Of a stretch of DNA of 64,000 nt, positions 39,116-48,667 are shown in pieces. Below the pieces are notes generated by a model. It was not told the DNA's origin, did no database searches, and saw only the letters and a program-made list of their open reading frames with translations. Within the stretch, counting starts at the first letter, position 1; every line of letters begins with the position of its first letter. The position numbers and the translations under genes are program-made. The stretch comes from Metapseudomonas sp043392685 (GTDB lineage Bacteria > Pseudomonadota > Gammaproteobacteria > Pseudomonadales > Pseudomonadaceae), in NCBI GenBank assembly GCA_043392685.1, contig JBHZGM010000018.1; one strand, 5' to 3'.

Positions 39116-40377
39116 TGTGGGTTCCTCTGCTGGATGAACATGGGTTGGTAGGGGCGCAGCACCAGGTCGCGGTTTACGATCACCCGCAGGGGCAGGCCCG
39201 GACGCTGGGTCAGCGTGGGTTGGATATCGAGGTTGCGGCGGGTGACCTCCTGGCCGACCTGGTTCACCGTGTCCTGCAGGCTGTCGCGTCCGGCGATGAT
39301 GATCCGATTACCGTCGGTGCGATTCTCCGGCGCGGCCAGTTCTGCGCCGATGCCCAGCAGGCTGGTCATGGCCGCGCCAGCGACGATCCGGTCCCAATGC
39401 CAGTCGACGCCATCCTCAAGACCGGCATAGCCGGCGGCATCGGTACCCACCAGGTTGTCGAGTTGGAAGGATGAGGTGTCCGGCAGGATCACCCGCTGCC
39501 AAACCACCTGCACGCGGCTTTGTCCGTAGCTCACCTGGCTGTTGTAGCGGCCCAGCAGGCGCGAGCCCTGGGGGATCAGCACGTGCTGGCCGGTGGCACT
39601 GTCGTAGACCGGTTCGGTCACTGTGGCGATCACGTCGCCGGGTAGATCCGACTTGATACCGGTGACCAGTGCCGCTGCGATGACGGTGCCGGCCATCACC
39701 TGGTAGGGCGAGTCGGGCATCTGCAGCAATCCGGAATTACGGATTTGCGCATTTGCGGATCTACTGAGAAACGCGTTGTTCTGCTCTTGCTGGGTTGGTG
39801 TTCCCGCAGCGGCGGCTATTGCGCCTGACGAAGCCATACCCAGAACCGTGGAACCGAGTTGAGCGCCCCCAGTGGAGGCGATATTCGATTTCTTCGCGCT
39901 GCCGGTCTGGAAGAACACCGAGGAGAGCGCTGCTTCCTCGGCTTCCTTGAGTCGGGCAAGGCGCTCCGCTTCAGCGGTGTCCGGACCATGGCCATAGCCC
40001 TGTGCCTGCTGCTCGGCCCTGAGGATCGGCCCGCCCAGATCACCGGGCAGCGGCGGCCCCAGTTGCGGCACTTCGGGAGCAGGGGGAGGCGGCAACTGCG
40101 CATAATCTGCCGGTAGCTGCTCCAGCCCCTCGGATCGCGCCACGCGGTCGACGTTGTACAGTTCGTTCGGCTCGTTGCCTTGGCGGCGCTGCTGCGGCTG
40201 CAGCGACCACAGCATGGCTCCGAGTACCGCAGCCGATAGACCGCCGACCACTACCGCCAGCATGCGTGGGTTGAGGCGAGTGACAGGGCGCGGCTTGGCG
40301 CGCAGCTCCAGCGATTCAGGCGCTTCCTTCGGCGGTAGCGATTTAGCCGGGCTTTGGATGTCGTCCTTGGCTGTCAT
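39112..40377 (-). CDS. trbI: Conjugal transfer protein TrbI (VirB10-like)
   Basis: A 421-residue inner-to-outer-membrane scaffold of the type IV secretion channel. An N-terminal cytoplasmic stretch and TM (about 35-60) precede a Pro-rich periplasmic linker (LPPPPAPEVPQLG) and the C-terminal VirB10 domain (VIAALVTGIKSDLPGDVIATV and LIPQGSRLLGRY). Overlaps neighbours in a compact operon. Confidence 0.94.
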   Translation of the reverse strand: MTAKDDIQSPAKSLPPKEAPESLELRAKPRPVTRLNPRMLAVVVGGLSAAVLGAMLWSLQPQQRRQGNEPNELYNVDRVARSEGLEQLPADYAQLPPPPAPEVPQLGPPLPGDLGGPILRAEQQAQGYGHGPDTAEAERLARLKEAEEAALSSVFFQTGSAKKSNIASTGGAQLGSTVLGMASSGAIAAAAGTPTQQEQNNAFLSRSANAQIRNSGLLQMPDSPYQVMAGTVIAAALVTGIKSDLPGDVIATVTEPVYDSATGQHVLIPQGSRLLGRYNSQVSYGQSRVQVVWQRVILPDTSSFQLDNLVGTDAAGYAGLEDGVDWHWDRIVAGAAMTSLLGIGAELAAPENRTDGNRIIIAGRDSLQDTVNQVGQEVTRRNLDIQPTLTQRPGLPLRVIVNRDLVLRPYQPMFIQQRNPQ

Positions 40378-40379
40378 GC

Positions 40380-41366
40380 TCAGGGCCTCCGTGCCACGCC
40401 ATCGGTGCGCTCGATCCGCACCACGTCGCCCTTGTCGGCGCCCAGGCGCAGCTCGGCCGCCCCGAACAGGCGGTCGACGATGTAGTAGGGCGAGCGGAAG
40501 CGGTAGTTGACCAGTTGCCCATCACCTTCCGAGCCGATCACGAACAAAGGCGGCAACTCACCCTGGGCGATGCCGGCGGGAAACTGGATGTACACCTTCC
40601 TGCCGTCATCGAAGGCGCGAAGCGGCTTCCAGGGCGGGTTGCTGCCGCTGATGGCATAGCGAAAGCGCAACTGCTCCAACCTGAGGCCAGCATCGACTGG
40701 GGCCGCCGTTTTCGCAGCCATGGCGCGGCGCTGCAGGGCAAGCATGCGGTCCTTGGGGTAGTCCCAGGACACCGAAGCCATCCAGGCCTGCTCGGTGGAG
40801 GTCAGTTCGATCAGGTAGGTGCGCCGTGTGGTGGTGATGACCAGATTGGTCTTGAGGTCGACCCGCGTCGGCTTGACCAGCACGCTGGTGCGCAACTCAT
40901 CGCCGCTGCCGCTGGAAGTGTCGCCGACGATCCAGCGCACCGTGTCGCCGGCGGCCACGGTGACCAGCTCCTCGCCTGCCTGCAGGTTGATTGCCGTGAC
41001 TCGCCCCGGGCTGGTGTACACCTGGTACAGGGCGCCGTCGGAGTAGGGCCAGACCTGGATGGCGTTGATGTAGCCCTCCCGGCTCGGTGCGACCCGGGCG
41101 TCGCGGTTGGCGCGCGAGACGCGCGTGCGCTCATCGGCCGGTTCCGCGGTCGGCTTATCGGCCATGGTTTCCGCCAGCGGCTTGAGCTGCGCCGGCAGGG
41201 CTAATGGCTTGGGGATCTCCACCACCTCGACGGGCTTGGGCGGCTCCGGCAGGCGCTGCGCCTCCACCGGTTCGTCCAGCGCGATAACCGGAAGATTCTG
41301 GCTGGCGCAGCCGGCCATCATGCTTAGCAGCAGAGGGCAGATACAGAGGTTCAGGGAGGTTTTCAT
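40380..41366 (-). CDS. trbG: Conjugal transfer protein TrbG (VirB9-like)
   Basis: A 328-residue lipoprotein-like VirB9 homologue: N-terminal signal (LCICPLLLSMMAGC lipobox), central beta domain with WPYSDGALYQVYTSPGRVT, and C-terminal PPLFVIGSEGDGQLVNYRF. Forms part of the outer-membrane core complex. 2 bp from trbI. Confidence 0.94.
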   Translation of the reverse strand: MKTSLNLCICPLLLSMMAGCASQNLPVIALDEPVEAQRLPEPPKPVEVVEIPKPLALPAQLKPLAETMADKPTAEPADERTRVSRANRDARVAPSREGYINAIQVWPYSDGALYQVYTSPGRVTAINLQAGEELVTVAAGDTVRWIVGDTSSGSGDELRTSVLVKPTRVDLKTNLVITTTRRTYLIELTSTEQAWMASVSWDYPKDRMLALQRRAMAAKTAAPVDAGLRLEQLRFRYAISGSNPPWKPLRAFDDGRKVYIQFPAGIAQGELPPLFVIGSEGDGQLVNYRFRSPYYIVDRLFGAAELRLGADKGDVVRIERTDGVARRP

Positions 41367-42070
41367 GGTTTCTTGGCTCCTTCCGTAGTGTCCAGTTCAC
41401 GGCTCCATGACAGGCCGTTGACGTAGATGCCGAGCGGGTTGCGGCGCAACTTCTCCTCGGTCCGCGGAGGCTGCAGGACCACTGAGATCACCGCCGTCCA
41501 GCGCTCCAGTCCGGCGGTCACCCCATTGACGAAGCGGTGCTCGTTCCAGCGCACCTGGAACGAGCTGTCGCTGGCGCGCACTACGCTGGTGACCTCCACC
41601 GTCACCGACTCCTTGCCCACGCGGGTGAAAGGGTCGTTGGCACGGGCATAGTCATTGAGCGTGACGGCGCCGCGGTCGGTGGTGAAGTGATAGGCCTCCA
41701 GCCAGTTCTGCCGCACCACCACCGGGTCGATGGACAGCGAGCGCACCCGCTCGATAAAACGCGCCAGATGGTGGGCGATCTGCGCATCCTGCGGTTGATA
41801 GGGGCTGGCGGCCTCGCCCACGGCACGCACCTGGCCGGTGTTGTCGACCTCCACCACGTAGGGCGTGACCACCGACTGGGCTGAGCGCCAGAGCAGGCCG
41901 CCGGCCATCAGCAGGGCCAGGCCCAGGCAACCGAACGCCATCAGTCGCCAGTTGCGTGCCTGCGCCAGGCTGCTGCCCATGCGTCGGTCCCAGGCCTGCG
42001 CCGCTGCTTGGTAGGGCGTTACTGGTTGCGGGGTGTCGCTGTAGCGCGCCCGCGGACGTTTGAAACGCAT
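41363..42070 (-). CDS. trbF: Conjugal transfer protein TrbF (VirB8-like)
   Basis: A 235-residue VirB8-type protein with one TM helix (about 42-66; LMAFGCLGLALLMAGGLLW) and a periplasmic NTF2-like domain. It overlaps the trbG start by 4 bp. Confidence 0.93.
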   Translation of the reverse strand: MRFKRPRARYSDTPQPVTPYQAAAQAWDRRMGSSLAQARNWRLMAFGCLGLALLMAGGLLWRSAQSVVTPYVVEVDNTGQVRAVGEAASPYQPQDAQIAHHLARFIERVRSLSIDPVVVRQNWLEAYHFTTDRGAVTLNDYARANDPFTRVGKESVTVEVTSVVRASDSSFQVRWNEHRFVNGVTAGLERWTAVISVVLQPPRTEEKLRRNPLGIYVNGLSWSRELDTTEGAKKP

Positions 42071-42082
42071 CTTCGTCCTCCT

Positions 42083-43258
42083 TTACGAATTCGATGGGTC
42101 GCGGATCTGCGGCCCGGGGGATGAGCCACCACCATCGCCAGCACGCAGTGTGTGCGCGACCGTGGTAGCAGCCTGGGTGAGTTGCTGCTTGCGTTGCAGG
42201 CGCCTGGCCCAGTCGGGCTGTTTGGCTTGGGGCATGGATGGGCTGTCAGTACTTGGCGCGCCACCAGTCATTGCACCGCCAGCGGCCGACCCAGAAGGCA
42301 TGCCAGGCAAGGAGCGGGCTCCACCCATGGCGAGGCGCGCCGCACCGGGTGCCATACGGGCGCCGGCCAGCACGGCACCGCCGACGCCCGTCGCCACCGC
42401 GGCTGCGCCCGCGGCCATGCCCGTAACACCGAGAGCCGTACCGGCGGCTGCACCGGCCCCCAGTTGCGGGGCGCCGGAGACCAGCCCGGTGGCGATGCCC
42501 GGACCGAAGATGCCCAGGCCCAGCAAGGCCAGCGCGGCGAGCATGACCACCAGGGCATGGTCGATGGAGGGTTTGTCCGGAACGGCCTGGAACTCTGCGA
42601 ACAACCCGCTGCCGATGCCGACGATCACCGCCAGTACCAGGACCTTGATGCCAGACGCCACCACGTTGCCCAGGACCTTCTCGGCGAGGAAGGCCGTCTT
42701 GTTCCAGAGGGCGAAGGGGACCAGGACGAAGCCGGCGAGGGTGGTCAGCTTGAATTCGATCAGGGTGACGAACAGCTGGATGGCCAGGAAGAAGAAGCTG
42801 ACGATCACCACCAACCAGGCCAGAAATAGCACCGTGATGCTGTGCAGGTTTTCGAAGACGCCTGGAAATCCGCTGAGCGTGCTGATCTGCTCAAGGAGGG
42901 GGCCTCCTGCATCGACGCCAATGGAGGCCAACCGCCCCGGCTTCAGGAACTCGGCAGGGCTTAGCGCCGAGCCCGCCGCCAGCAGGCCCAACCCCGCGAA
43001 GGAGCTGAAGAGGATCTTCGCCAGCGCGTTGAAGTTGCCGATGATAAAGGCGAAGGCGCCGACGTAGAGGATCTTGCGGACCAGCTTGGTGCTGACGTCC
43101 TCGCCGCCCATGGCCCAGAGCAGCCCGGCCAGGGTCATGTCGATGGCCACCAGGGTCAGGGTGAGAAAGGCCACCTCGCTGCCGAGCAGGCCGAAGCCCG
43201 TGTCGATATACAGCCCGAAGACGTCGAGGAAGCGGTCGATCACGCTGACATCGTTCAT
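42083..43258 (-). CDS. trbL: Conjugal transfer protein TrbL (VirB6-like)
   Basis: A 391-residue polytopic inner-membrane protein with about six TM helices in the first 270 residues, then an Ala/Gly-rich, Pro-rich tail. Family position between the TrbK-like lipoprotein and TrbF confirms it. Overlaps the TrbK-like gene by 4 bp. Confidence 0.92.
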   Translation of the reverse strand: MNDVSVIDRFLDVFGLYIDTGFGLLGSEVAFLTLTLVAIDMTLAGLLWAMGGEDVSTKLVRKILYVGAFAFIIGNFNALAKILFSSFAGLGLLAAGSALSPAEFLKPGRLASIGVDAGGPLLEQISTLSGFPGVFENLHSITVLFLAWLVVIVSFFFLAIQLFVTLIEFKLTTLAGFVLVPFALWNKTAFLAEKVLGNVVASGIKVLVLAVIVGIGSGLFAEFQAVPDKPSIDHALVVMLAALALLGLGIFGPGIATGLVSGAPQLGAGAAAGTALGVTGMAAGAAAVATGVGGAVLAGARMAPGAARLAMGGARSLPGMPSGSAAGGAMTGGAPSTDSPSMPQAKQPDWARRLQRKQQLTQAATTVAHTLRAGDGGGSSPGPQIRDPSNS

Positions 43259-43440
43259 GGCACGTCCTCGTCGAAGCTCGGCGGGATGGCGGGCAGGGTC
43301 TCAGGGGTGAGGAACTCGCCGGGGCGAGCGCAACCGGAGTAGAAGCGTTCGGTCGAGTCGTATTGCCGTGCCACAACGTCATCGTCGCCACGTCCGCAGG
43401 CGGCCAGTGCCAGTAGCGGCAGCAACGCCAGGATTTTCAT
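43255..43440 (-). CDS. TrbK-position small lipoprotein (possible entry exclusion)
   Basis: A 61-residue lipoprotein: signal ILALLPLLALAAC, lipidated Cys at 15, and a short mature part. It lies between trbJ and trbL exactly where RP4 carries trbK, the entry-exclusion lipoprotein. Sequence similarity to TrbK was not checked. Confidence 0.75.
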   Translation of the reverse strand: MKILALLPLLALAACGRGDDDVVARQYDSTERFYSGCARPGEFLTPETLPAIPPSFDEDVP

Positions 43441-43452
43441 GGGTCGGCCTCC

Positions 43453-44187
43453 CTACCGATAGAACTGCACGGGGTAAGGGGTGTAGGGCGTGCCGCTGCC
43501 CATGAAGCGTCGCCGCAACTCCCGGGCCTCCTCGGCTGCCGCTGCCTGCCGGGCGAGCTCCAGGGCGATGGCGCGGTTCTGGGCGATCTGCAACTGCTGC
43601 GCCTGGATCGACTGCTTGGCCTGCAAGGCCAGCAATTGGTTGGTGGCCTGGGCCGCCTGTAGCGCGCCACCGGACGACTGGCTTTGCTGCACGAGGTCGG
43701 CCAGCACGTTCTCGTCCTGGGCCAGGTTCTGCGCCACCTGTGCCTGTATCCGCATGGCGGTGTGCAGTCCCTCGAGACCCTGCTTCCAGCGCTCACGCGC
43801 TTCCTGCGCCATTCGTTCGCCGGTGACGCTGTTCGCGTAGTCGGCTGGATACAGGCGGGCAAACTCCTGATCCAGGCGCTGCACTTCGTAGGCGAGTCCT
43901 TGGGCCTCCGCCAACAAGCGCGACGTGGTGGCGAGGTTCCTGCGCAGCCGATTGACCACGTTGTAGTCCAGGGTTGCCAGGTGGCGGCCCTGGTTCAGCA
44001 GCATCTGGGCCTCGTTCTGCAACTGACGGACCTGGTTGTTGACCATCTCCAGCGTGCGAACCGCAGTCAGGGTGTTCTGCGCGAGGTTGGTCGGGTCGAT
44101 CACGGTGAGCGCGCTGGCCGGTTGGAAGGCCAGCAGGCCCAGCATCAACAGGGCCGCGTGTGCGTAACGGCAAGTACGAAGCGTCAT
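43453..44187 (-). CDS. trbJ: Conjugal transfer protein TrbJ (VirB5-like)
   Basis: A 244-residue protein with a signal peptide (about 1-26; ALLMLGLLAFQPASA) and a long alpha-helical coiled body (about 30-210) rich in Gln/Ala as in VirB5 pilus-tip/adhesin proteins. It ends in RRRFMGSGTPYTPYPVQFYR, a motif shared with the EexN lipoprotein at 62615. ATG 44187 overlaps the trbE stop; an upstream in-frame GTG (44196) is less likely. Confidence 0.9.
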   Translation of the reverse strand: MTLRTCRYAHAALLMLGLLAFQPASALTVIDPTNLAQNTLTAVRTLEMVNNQVRQLQNEAQMLLNQGRHLATLDYNVVNRLRRNLATTSRLLAEAQGLAYEVQRLDQEFARLYPADYANSVTGERMAQEARERWKQGLEGLHTAMRIQAQVAQNLAQDENVLADLVQQSQSSGGALQAAQATNQLLALQAKQSIQAQQLQIAQNRAIALELARQAAAAEEARELRRRFMGSGTPYTPYPVQFYR

Positions 44188-46613
44188 GGCAGGCACTCTT
44201 TGCGTGGTGTGGGATGGGAGGCGAGCAGGTCGGCGGCCCAGTCCAGGCTGCGGTGGCGTAGCCAGGCGGCGGCGAAATCCGCTGGACCGGACTCCTGGAG
44301 GACCCGGCTGATTGCTCGTTGCTCGGCCGGGCTGGCGGAGGCAGCGAAGGCCAGCGCTACCGGCCCGAGGTCAAGGTCGAACAGCCGGTTGCCCAGGCGC
44401 GACTGGTAGTAGTAATCACGCTTGGGCGTGGCCTGGGCGATGATGTCGATCTGCCGATCATTCAGGCCGAAGCCCTGGTAGATGCCGCGGATCTGCGGCT
44501 CGCTGGCCTGCGGGTTGGGCAGGAAGATGCGGCTGGCGCAGCTCTCGATGATGGCTGCGGCGATGCTGGAGTCCTTGATGTCGGCCAGCGACTGGGTGGC
44601 GAAGATCACCGAGACATTCTTCTTGCGCAGGGTCTTGAGCCATTGGCGGATGCGCGCGGCGAACAGCGGCTCGTCGAGAAATAGCCAGGCCTCGTCGAGG
44701 ATCAGCAGGGTGGGCGCGCCGTCGAAGCGTTCCTCGAAGCGCGCGAACAGGTAGCCCAGCACGGCGGCCACCGCCGCCTTGCTGTGCATCAGCTCCTCCA
44801 TCTCGAAGCACTGCACATCGGCCATGCCCAGCCGATCGCGATCAGCGTCCAGCAACTGGCCGTGGGCTCCACCCAGCACATAGGGCTGCAACGCCTGGCG
44901 CAAAGCGTTGTCCTGCAGCAGCACGCACAGGCCGGTCAGGGTGCGCTGCGCCTCGGGGGCGCCGGCCAGGCTATCCAGCGCAGTCCACAGCGCGGCCTTT
45001 TGTTCAGGGCCGACGGCCACGCCCTCCTGTAGCAGGCGCGCCTCCAGCCACTCGGCGGACCAGGCGCGGTAGCCGGCCTGGTCGATGCGCGCCAGGGGCT
45101 GGAAGGCCATATCGCCATCGCCGCCCAGCTCGTAGTGCTCGCCGCCCAGGCCCAGCACCGTCGCGCGCAGCGAGCGCCCCATGTCGAAGAGAAACAGGCG
45201 CGCGCCCGGGTAGCGACGGAACTGCAGGGCCAGGGTCGCCAGCAGCACCGACTTGCCCATGCCGGTGGGGCCGGCCACCAGGGTGTGGCCGACGTCGCCG
45301 ACATGGGTGACCAGCCGGAACGGCGTTGCGCCATCCGTGCGTGTCACTACCAGAGGCGGACCGTCGAGGTGATGGTTGCGCGTGGGGCCGGCCCAGACTG
45401 CCGACAGCGGCATAAGATGCGCCAGGTTGAGAGTGGACACCAGCGGCTGCCGCACATTGGCGTAGGCATTGCCGGGGATGGACGACAGCCAGGCCTCCAC
45501 GGCGTTGAGGCTCTCGGCAAGTGTGACGAAGCCGCGTCCCTGGATCACCCGCTCGACCAGCCGCAACTTCTCGTCAGCGACCTGGGCATCGCAGTCGCTC
45601 ACCGTCACGGTGGCGGTCAGGTAGCCAAAGGCGACCTGGTCGGCGCCCAGTTCCTGCAACGCCGCATCGGCGTCGCTGGCCTTGTTCGCCGCGTCGCTGT
45701 CGAGCAGGGGGCTTTCCTGCTGGAAGAGCGCTTCGCGCAGCAGCGCCAGGACGCCCTTGCGCTTGGCAAACCATTGCCGGCGCAGGCGCACCAGCTCCTT
45801 CTCGGCCTCGTCCTTGTCCAGGCAGATGAAGCGGGTCGACCAGCGATAGGGGATGCCCAGGCGGTTGAGGTCATCCAGCAGGCCCGGCCAGGTCGAGGTG
45901 GGAAAGCCGCGCACCGAGAGCACGCGCAGGTGCTGCTCGCCCAGCCGCGGTGCCAGACCCGTGGCCAGCGGACAGTCGGCCAGCAGCGTGTCCAGGTGGA
46001 AGGGCACCTCCGGCACGTCGATTCGCTGGTGGTGCGTCGACACCGTGGCGTGCAGGTAGGTCAGCGTTTGGCTGTCGTCGAGCCAGGCCAGCTCGGGCAT
46101 CACCCCGTCCAGCAGGTCGAAGAAGCGATCGCTCTCGACGATGAAGGCGGCCAGCCGTTCGTGCCAGTCGACGCCGCGATGCGCCCGGTGCTCGTAGAGC
46201 AGGCCGGCGGCGCGGGAGCGTGACTCTTCCGGTGGCAGGTAGAGCAGCGTCAGGTGGTAGGCACTCTCGAAGTGTCGGCCTTGGGCCTCGAAGGCGGCAC
46301 GGCGCTCCTCGTCCACCAGCCAGGACAGCGGCTCGGGAAAGTCGCTGTCGGGATAGCCCGCTGCCGCCAGGCGCTCGGCCTCGATGAACAGCGCCCAGCC
46401 CGAACCCAGTCGGCGCAGGGCATTGTTCAGGCGCGCCGAGGTGGCCACCAGCTCGCCTTGGGTGGCGCTGTCCAGGTCCGGGCCGCGAAAGTGCAAGGTG
46501 CGCTGGAAGGCACCGTCCTTGTTCAGCACCACGCCCGGGGCGACCAAGCCAGCCCAGGGCAGCCAGTCGGCCAGTTGCGCGGGACGACGCTGGTATTCGG
46601 TGAGGTTCAGCAT
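44184..46613 (-). CDS. trbE: Conjugal transfer ATPase TrbE (VirB4-like)
   Basis: An 809-residue ATPase. Walker A GPTGMGKSVLLATLAL and Walker B TLLILDEAWLFLDE are present, with the N-terminal CagE/VirB4 domain. ATG 46613 (MLNLTEYQRRP) is chosen because the extended frame reaches into trbD/trbC. Energises pilus assembly and substrate transfer. Confidence 0.95.
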   Translation of the reverse strand: MLNLTEYQRRPAQLADWLPWAGLVAPGVVLNKDGAFQRTLHFRGPDLDSATQGELVATSARLNNALRRLGSGWALFIEAERLAAAGYPDSDFPEPLSWLVDEERRAAFEAQGRHFESAYHLTLLYLPPEESRSRAAGLLYEHRAHRGVDWHERLAAFIVESDRFFDLLDGVMPELAWLDDSQTLTYLHATVSTHHQRIDVPEVPFHLDTLLADCPLATGLAPRLGEQHLRVLSVRGFPTSTWPGLLDDLNRLGIPYRWSTRFICLDKDEAEKELVRLRRQWFAKRKGVLALLREALFQQESPLLDSDAANKASDADAALQELGADQVAFGYLTATVTVSDCDAQVADEKLRLVERVIQGRGFVTLAESLNAVEAWLSSIPGNAYANVRQPLVSTLNLAHLMPLSAVWAGPTRNHHLDGPPLVVTRTDGATPFRLVTHVGDVGHTLVAGPTGMGKSVLLATLALQFRRYPGARLFLFDMGRSLRATVLGLGGEHYELGGDGDMAFQPLARIDQAGYRAWSAEWLEARLLQEGVAVGPEQKAALWTALDSLAGAPEAQRTLTGLCVLLQDNALRQALQPYVLGGAHGQLLDADRDRLGMADVQCFEMEELMHSKAAVAAVLGYLFARFEERFDGAPTLLILDEAWLFLDEPLFAARIRQWLKTLRKKNVSVIFATQSLADIKDSSIAAAIIESCASRIFLPNPQASEPQIRGIYQGFGLNDRQIDIIAQATPKRDYYYQSRLGNRLFDLDLGPVALAFAASASPAEQRAISRVLQESGPADFAAAWLRHRSLDWAADLLASHPTPRKECLP

Positions 46614-46624
46614 GGCGGCTCTCC

Positions 46625-46897
46625 TCACACGTCCAGCAGCGGGGATTGCTTGATGTGCCGCGCGAAGACCTGCAGGAACTGCGGATCGAGGCGGGCGCCC
46701 CAGACGGCCAGCGAGTGGCCGACCAGCCAGAGCACCAGGCCCGGAATCCATAGCTGCAGGCCCAGGCCGACCACGGCCGCGAGGGTGCCGTTGAGGATGG
46801 CCACGTTGCGTGGCGCGCCGCCGAGCAGGATTGGCTCGGTCAGTGCGCGGTGCAGCGGCACTTCGAAACCGGGGAGGAGAGTGCGCTCGCCGTTCAT
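46625..46897 (-). CDS. trbD: Conjugal transfer protein TrbD (VirB3-like)
   Basis: A 90-residue VirB3-like inner-membrane protein with one or two TM segments (about 36-68). ATG 46897 gives a 4-bp overlap with trbC and 11 bp to trbE. Confidence 0.9.
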   Translation of the reverse strand: MNGERTLLPGFEVPLHRALTEPILLGGAPRNVAILNGTLAAVVGLGLQLWIPGLVLWLVGHSLAVWGARLDPQFLQVFARHIKQSPLLDV

Positions 46898-47235
46898 GCA
46901 ACCACCGCCCCGCCGGAAAAGCTGAAGAAGCTGAGGAAGAACGACGACGCGGCAAAGGCGATGGACAGGCCGAAGACGATCTGGATCAGCTTGCGGAAGC
47001 CGCCGCTGGTATCGCCGAAGGCCAGCGTCAGGCCGGTGGTGATGATGATGATCACTGCGACGATGCGTGCCACCGGGCCCTGCACGGAGTCGAGGATCGA
47101 TTGCAGCGGCCCTTCCCAGGGCATGCCGGAGCCTGCGGCGAATACCGGAACGCACACGCCCAGGCAAAGTGCGCCCAGTAGGAGTGCGCTGGCGGCACGA
47201 CGACGAAAAGCAACGAAGGTATGGAGGAGAGTCAT
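46894..47235 (-). CDS. trbC: Conjugal transfer pilin precursor TrbC (VirB2-like)
   Basis: A 113-residue pilin. A long signal peptide (about 1-34) is followed by two hydrophobic helices separated by the short polar loop GDTSGGFRK, as in VirB2/TrbC. Cyclisation in RP4 is known; whether it happens here is not shown. Confidence 0.92.
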   Translation of the reverse strand: MTLLHTFVAFRRRAASALLLGALCLGVCVPVFAAGSGMPWEGPLQSILDSVQGPVARIVAVIIIITTGLTLAFGDTSGGFRKLIQIVFGLSIAFAASSFFLSFFSFSGGAVVA

Positions 47236-48236
47236 GGCTGATTCCCTGTCGTGGATGAAGGAGAAAGGAGGGCGTCGATCGAAGTCAGCTGATAGCCGCG
47301 CTCGTCATGGCCAATGACGCGAGCGATCTGCTGCACATGGCGGGCGCGGCCGCGCCCGGCAAGGAACACCACCAGGTTGATGGCCTCGGCGATCAGGGCC
47401 CGTGGCGCGGCCAGGGCGACTTCCAGGATCAGTTGTTCCAGGCGTAGCAGGGCGCCCTGGGCGGAGCCGGCATGGAGGGTGGCGATACCGCCCGGGTGGC
47501 CGGTGCCCCAGGCCTTGACCAGGTCCAGGGCTTCGCCGCCCCGTACTTCGCCAACTACCACCCGATCGGGGCGTAGGCGCAGGGTGGAGCGCACCAGGTC
47601 GGCCATGGACACCACGCCGGGCTTCGTGCGCAGGGCGACGTGATCGAGGGCGGGGCATTGCAGTTCGACCGTGTCCTCCAGGACCAGCACGCGGTCACCG
47701 GTGCCGGCTACTTCGGCCAGCAGGGCGTTGGCCAGGGTGGTCTTGCCGGTGCTGGTGCCACCGGCAACGAGGATGTTCTGCCGGTCGCGCACGGCGACAC
47801 GCAGGTAGTCGGCTTGTGCGGCGTCGAGGACTCCGTCGGCCACGTACTGCTGCAGGGGAATGACGCTGGCGGCCCGTTTGCGCAGGGCAAAGGTCGGCCC
47901 GATTGCCACGGGTGGCAGTACGCCTTCGAATCGCTCGCCGGACTCCGGCAACTCGGCGCTGAGCAGGGGCTTGCACCGGTGCACTTCGACGCCGATATGC
48001 GCGGCAACCAGGCGGATGATCCGCTCGCCGTCGGCGGCGGGCAGCGTGCCCAGTCTGGAGCGGCCGGTGGACAGGCGATCCAGCCAGAGCACACCGTCGG
48101 GGTTGAGCATGACCTCGACCACATCCGGATCATCCAGGGCGGCGGCGATCAGTGGGCCCATCGCCGTGCGCAGCATGCGGGTTCGGCGATCCAGGGAGGC
48201 CGCTGCTGCGCTCCGCATCGGGGAGGCGGTGGTCAT
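47232..48236 (-). CDS. trbB: Conjugal transfer ATPase TrbB (VirB11-like)
   Basis: A 334-residue hexameric traffic ATPase. Walker A GGTSTGKTTLANALL, the Asp box VLEDTVELQ and GEVRGGEALDLVKAW are clear. It overlaps copG and trbC by 4 bp each. Confidence 0.95.
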   Translation of the reverse strand: MTTASPMRSAAAASLDRRTRMLRTAMGPLIAAALDDPDVVEVMLNPDGVLWLDRLSTGRSRLGTLPAADGERIIRLVAAHIGVEVHRCKPLLSAELPESGERFEGVLPPVAIGPTFALRKRAASVIPLQQYVADGVLDAAQADYLRVAVRDRQNILVAGGTSTGKTTLANALLAEVAGTGDRVLVLEDTVELQCPALDHVALRTKPGVVSMADLVRSTLRLRPDRVVVGEVRGGEALDLVKAWGTGHPGGIATLHAGSAQGALLRLEQLILEVALAAPRALIAEAINLVVFLAGRGRARHVQQIARVIGHDERGYQLTSIDALLSPSSTTGNQP

Positions 48237-48667
48237 GGACGGTCCCCCGCAGCCTGGGCTTCTGACGGAGCGGCCTCATGCAGGTCACTGACCAGACTGC
48301 GCCCGCGCTGTAGGTGGCGCCCCAGTTGCTCGACGAACTGGGTGAAGCGCAGCTTGCCCTGCGCGCGCGCCGCGTCCTGATGAGCCTCGGGCACTGGTGT
48401 GCTGACGGTGAGGTAGTAGCGCACGTAGAGCGCGACGGTCTCGATCAGGATGTTCTGGTCGCGCTCCAGTCGCTCGAACTGGCGCGACAGCCGATCCAGC
48501 CGCTTGGCCATGGCCACCTCGCGCTGTTCCCCGGAGTCTGGTGACAGCCAGGAAGCGAGGGCTGCGGCGATGATCGAGGACTTCGACACCCCCTTGGTGA
48601 TCGCCAGCTCGTTCAGGCGTTTGGCGTGTTCGGGTTGGATGAACAGGTTCAGGCGGGTTCGGCTCAT
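48233..48667 (-). CDS. CopG/ribbon-helix-helix protein
   Basis: A 144-residue protein beginning with an RHH DNA-binding region (MSRTRLNLFIQPEHAKRLNE...SKSSIIAAALASWL), followed by a coiled helical part. The traG-copG-trbB order is conserved in this ICE type. Probably regulates the transfer operon or assists the relaxosome. Confidence 0.86.
   Translation of the reverse strand: MSRTRLNLFIQPEHAKRLNELAITKGVSKSSIIAAALASWLSPDSGEQREVAMAKRLDRLSRQFERLERDQNILIETVALYVRYYLTVSTPVPEAHQDAARAQGKLRFTQFVEQLGRHLQRGRSLVSDLHEAAPSEAQAAGDRP

Noticed and set aside
46625..47167. A single 180-residue trbD ORF
   Set aside because: The upstream part overlaps trbC in another frame; ATG 46897 gives the standard TrbD length.
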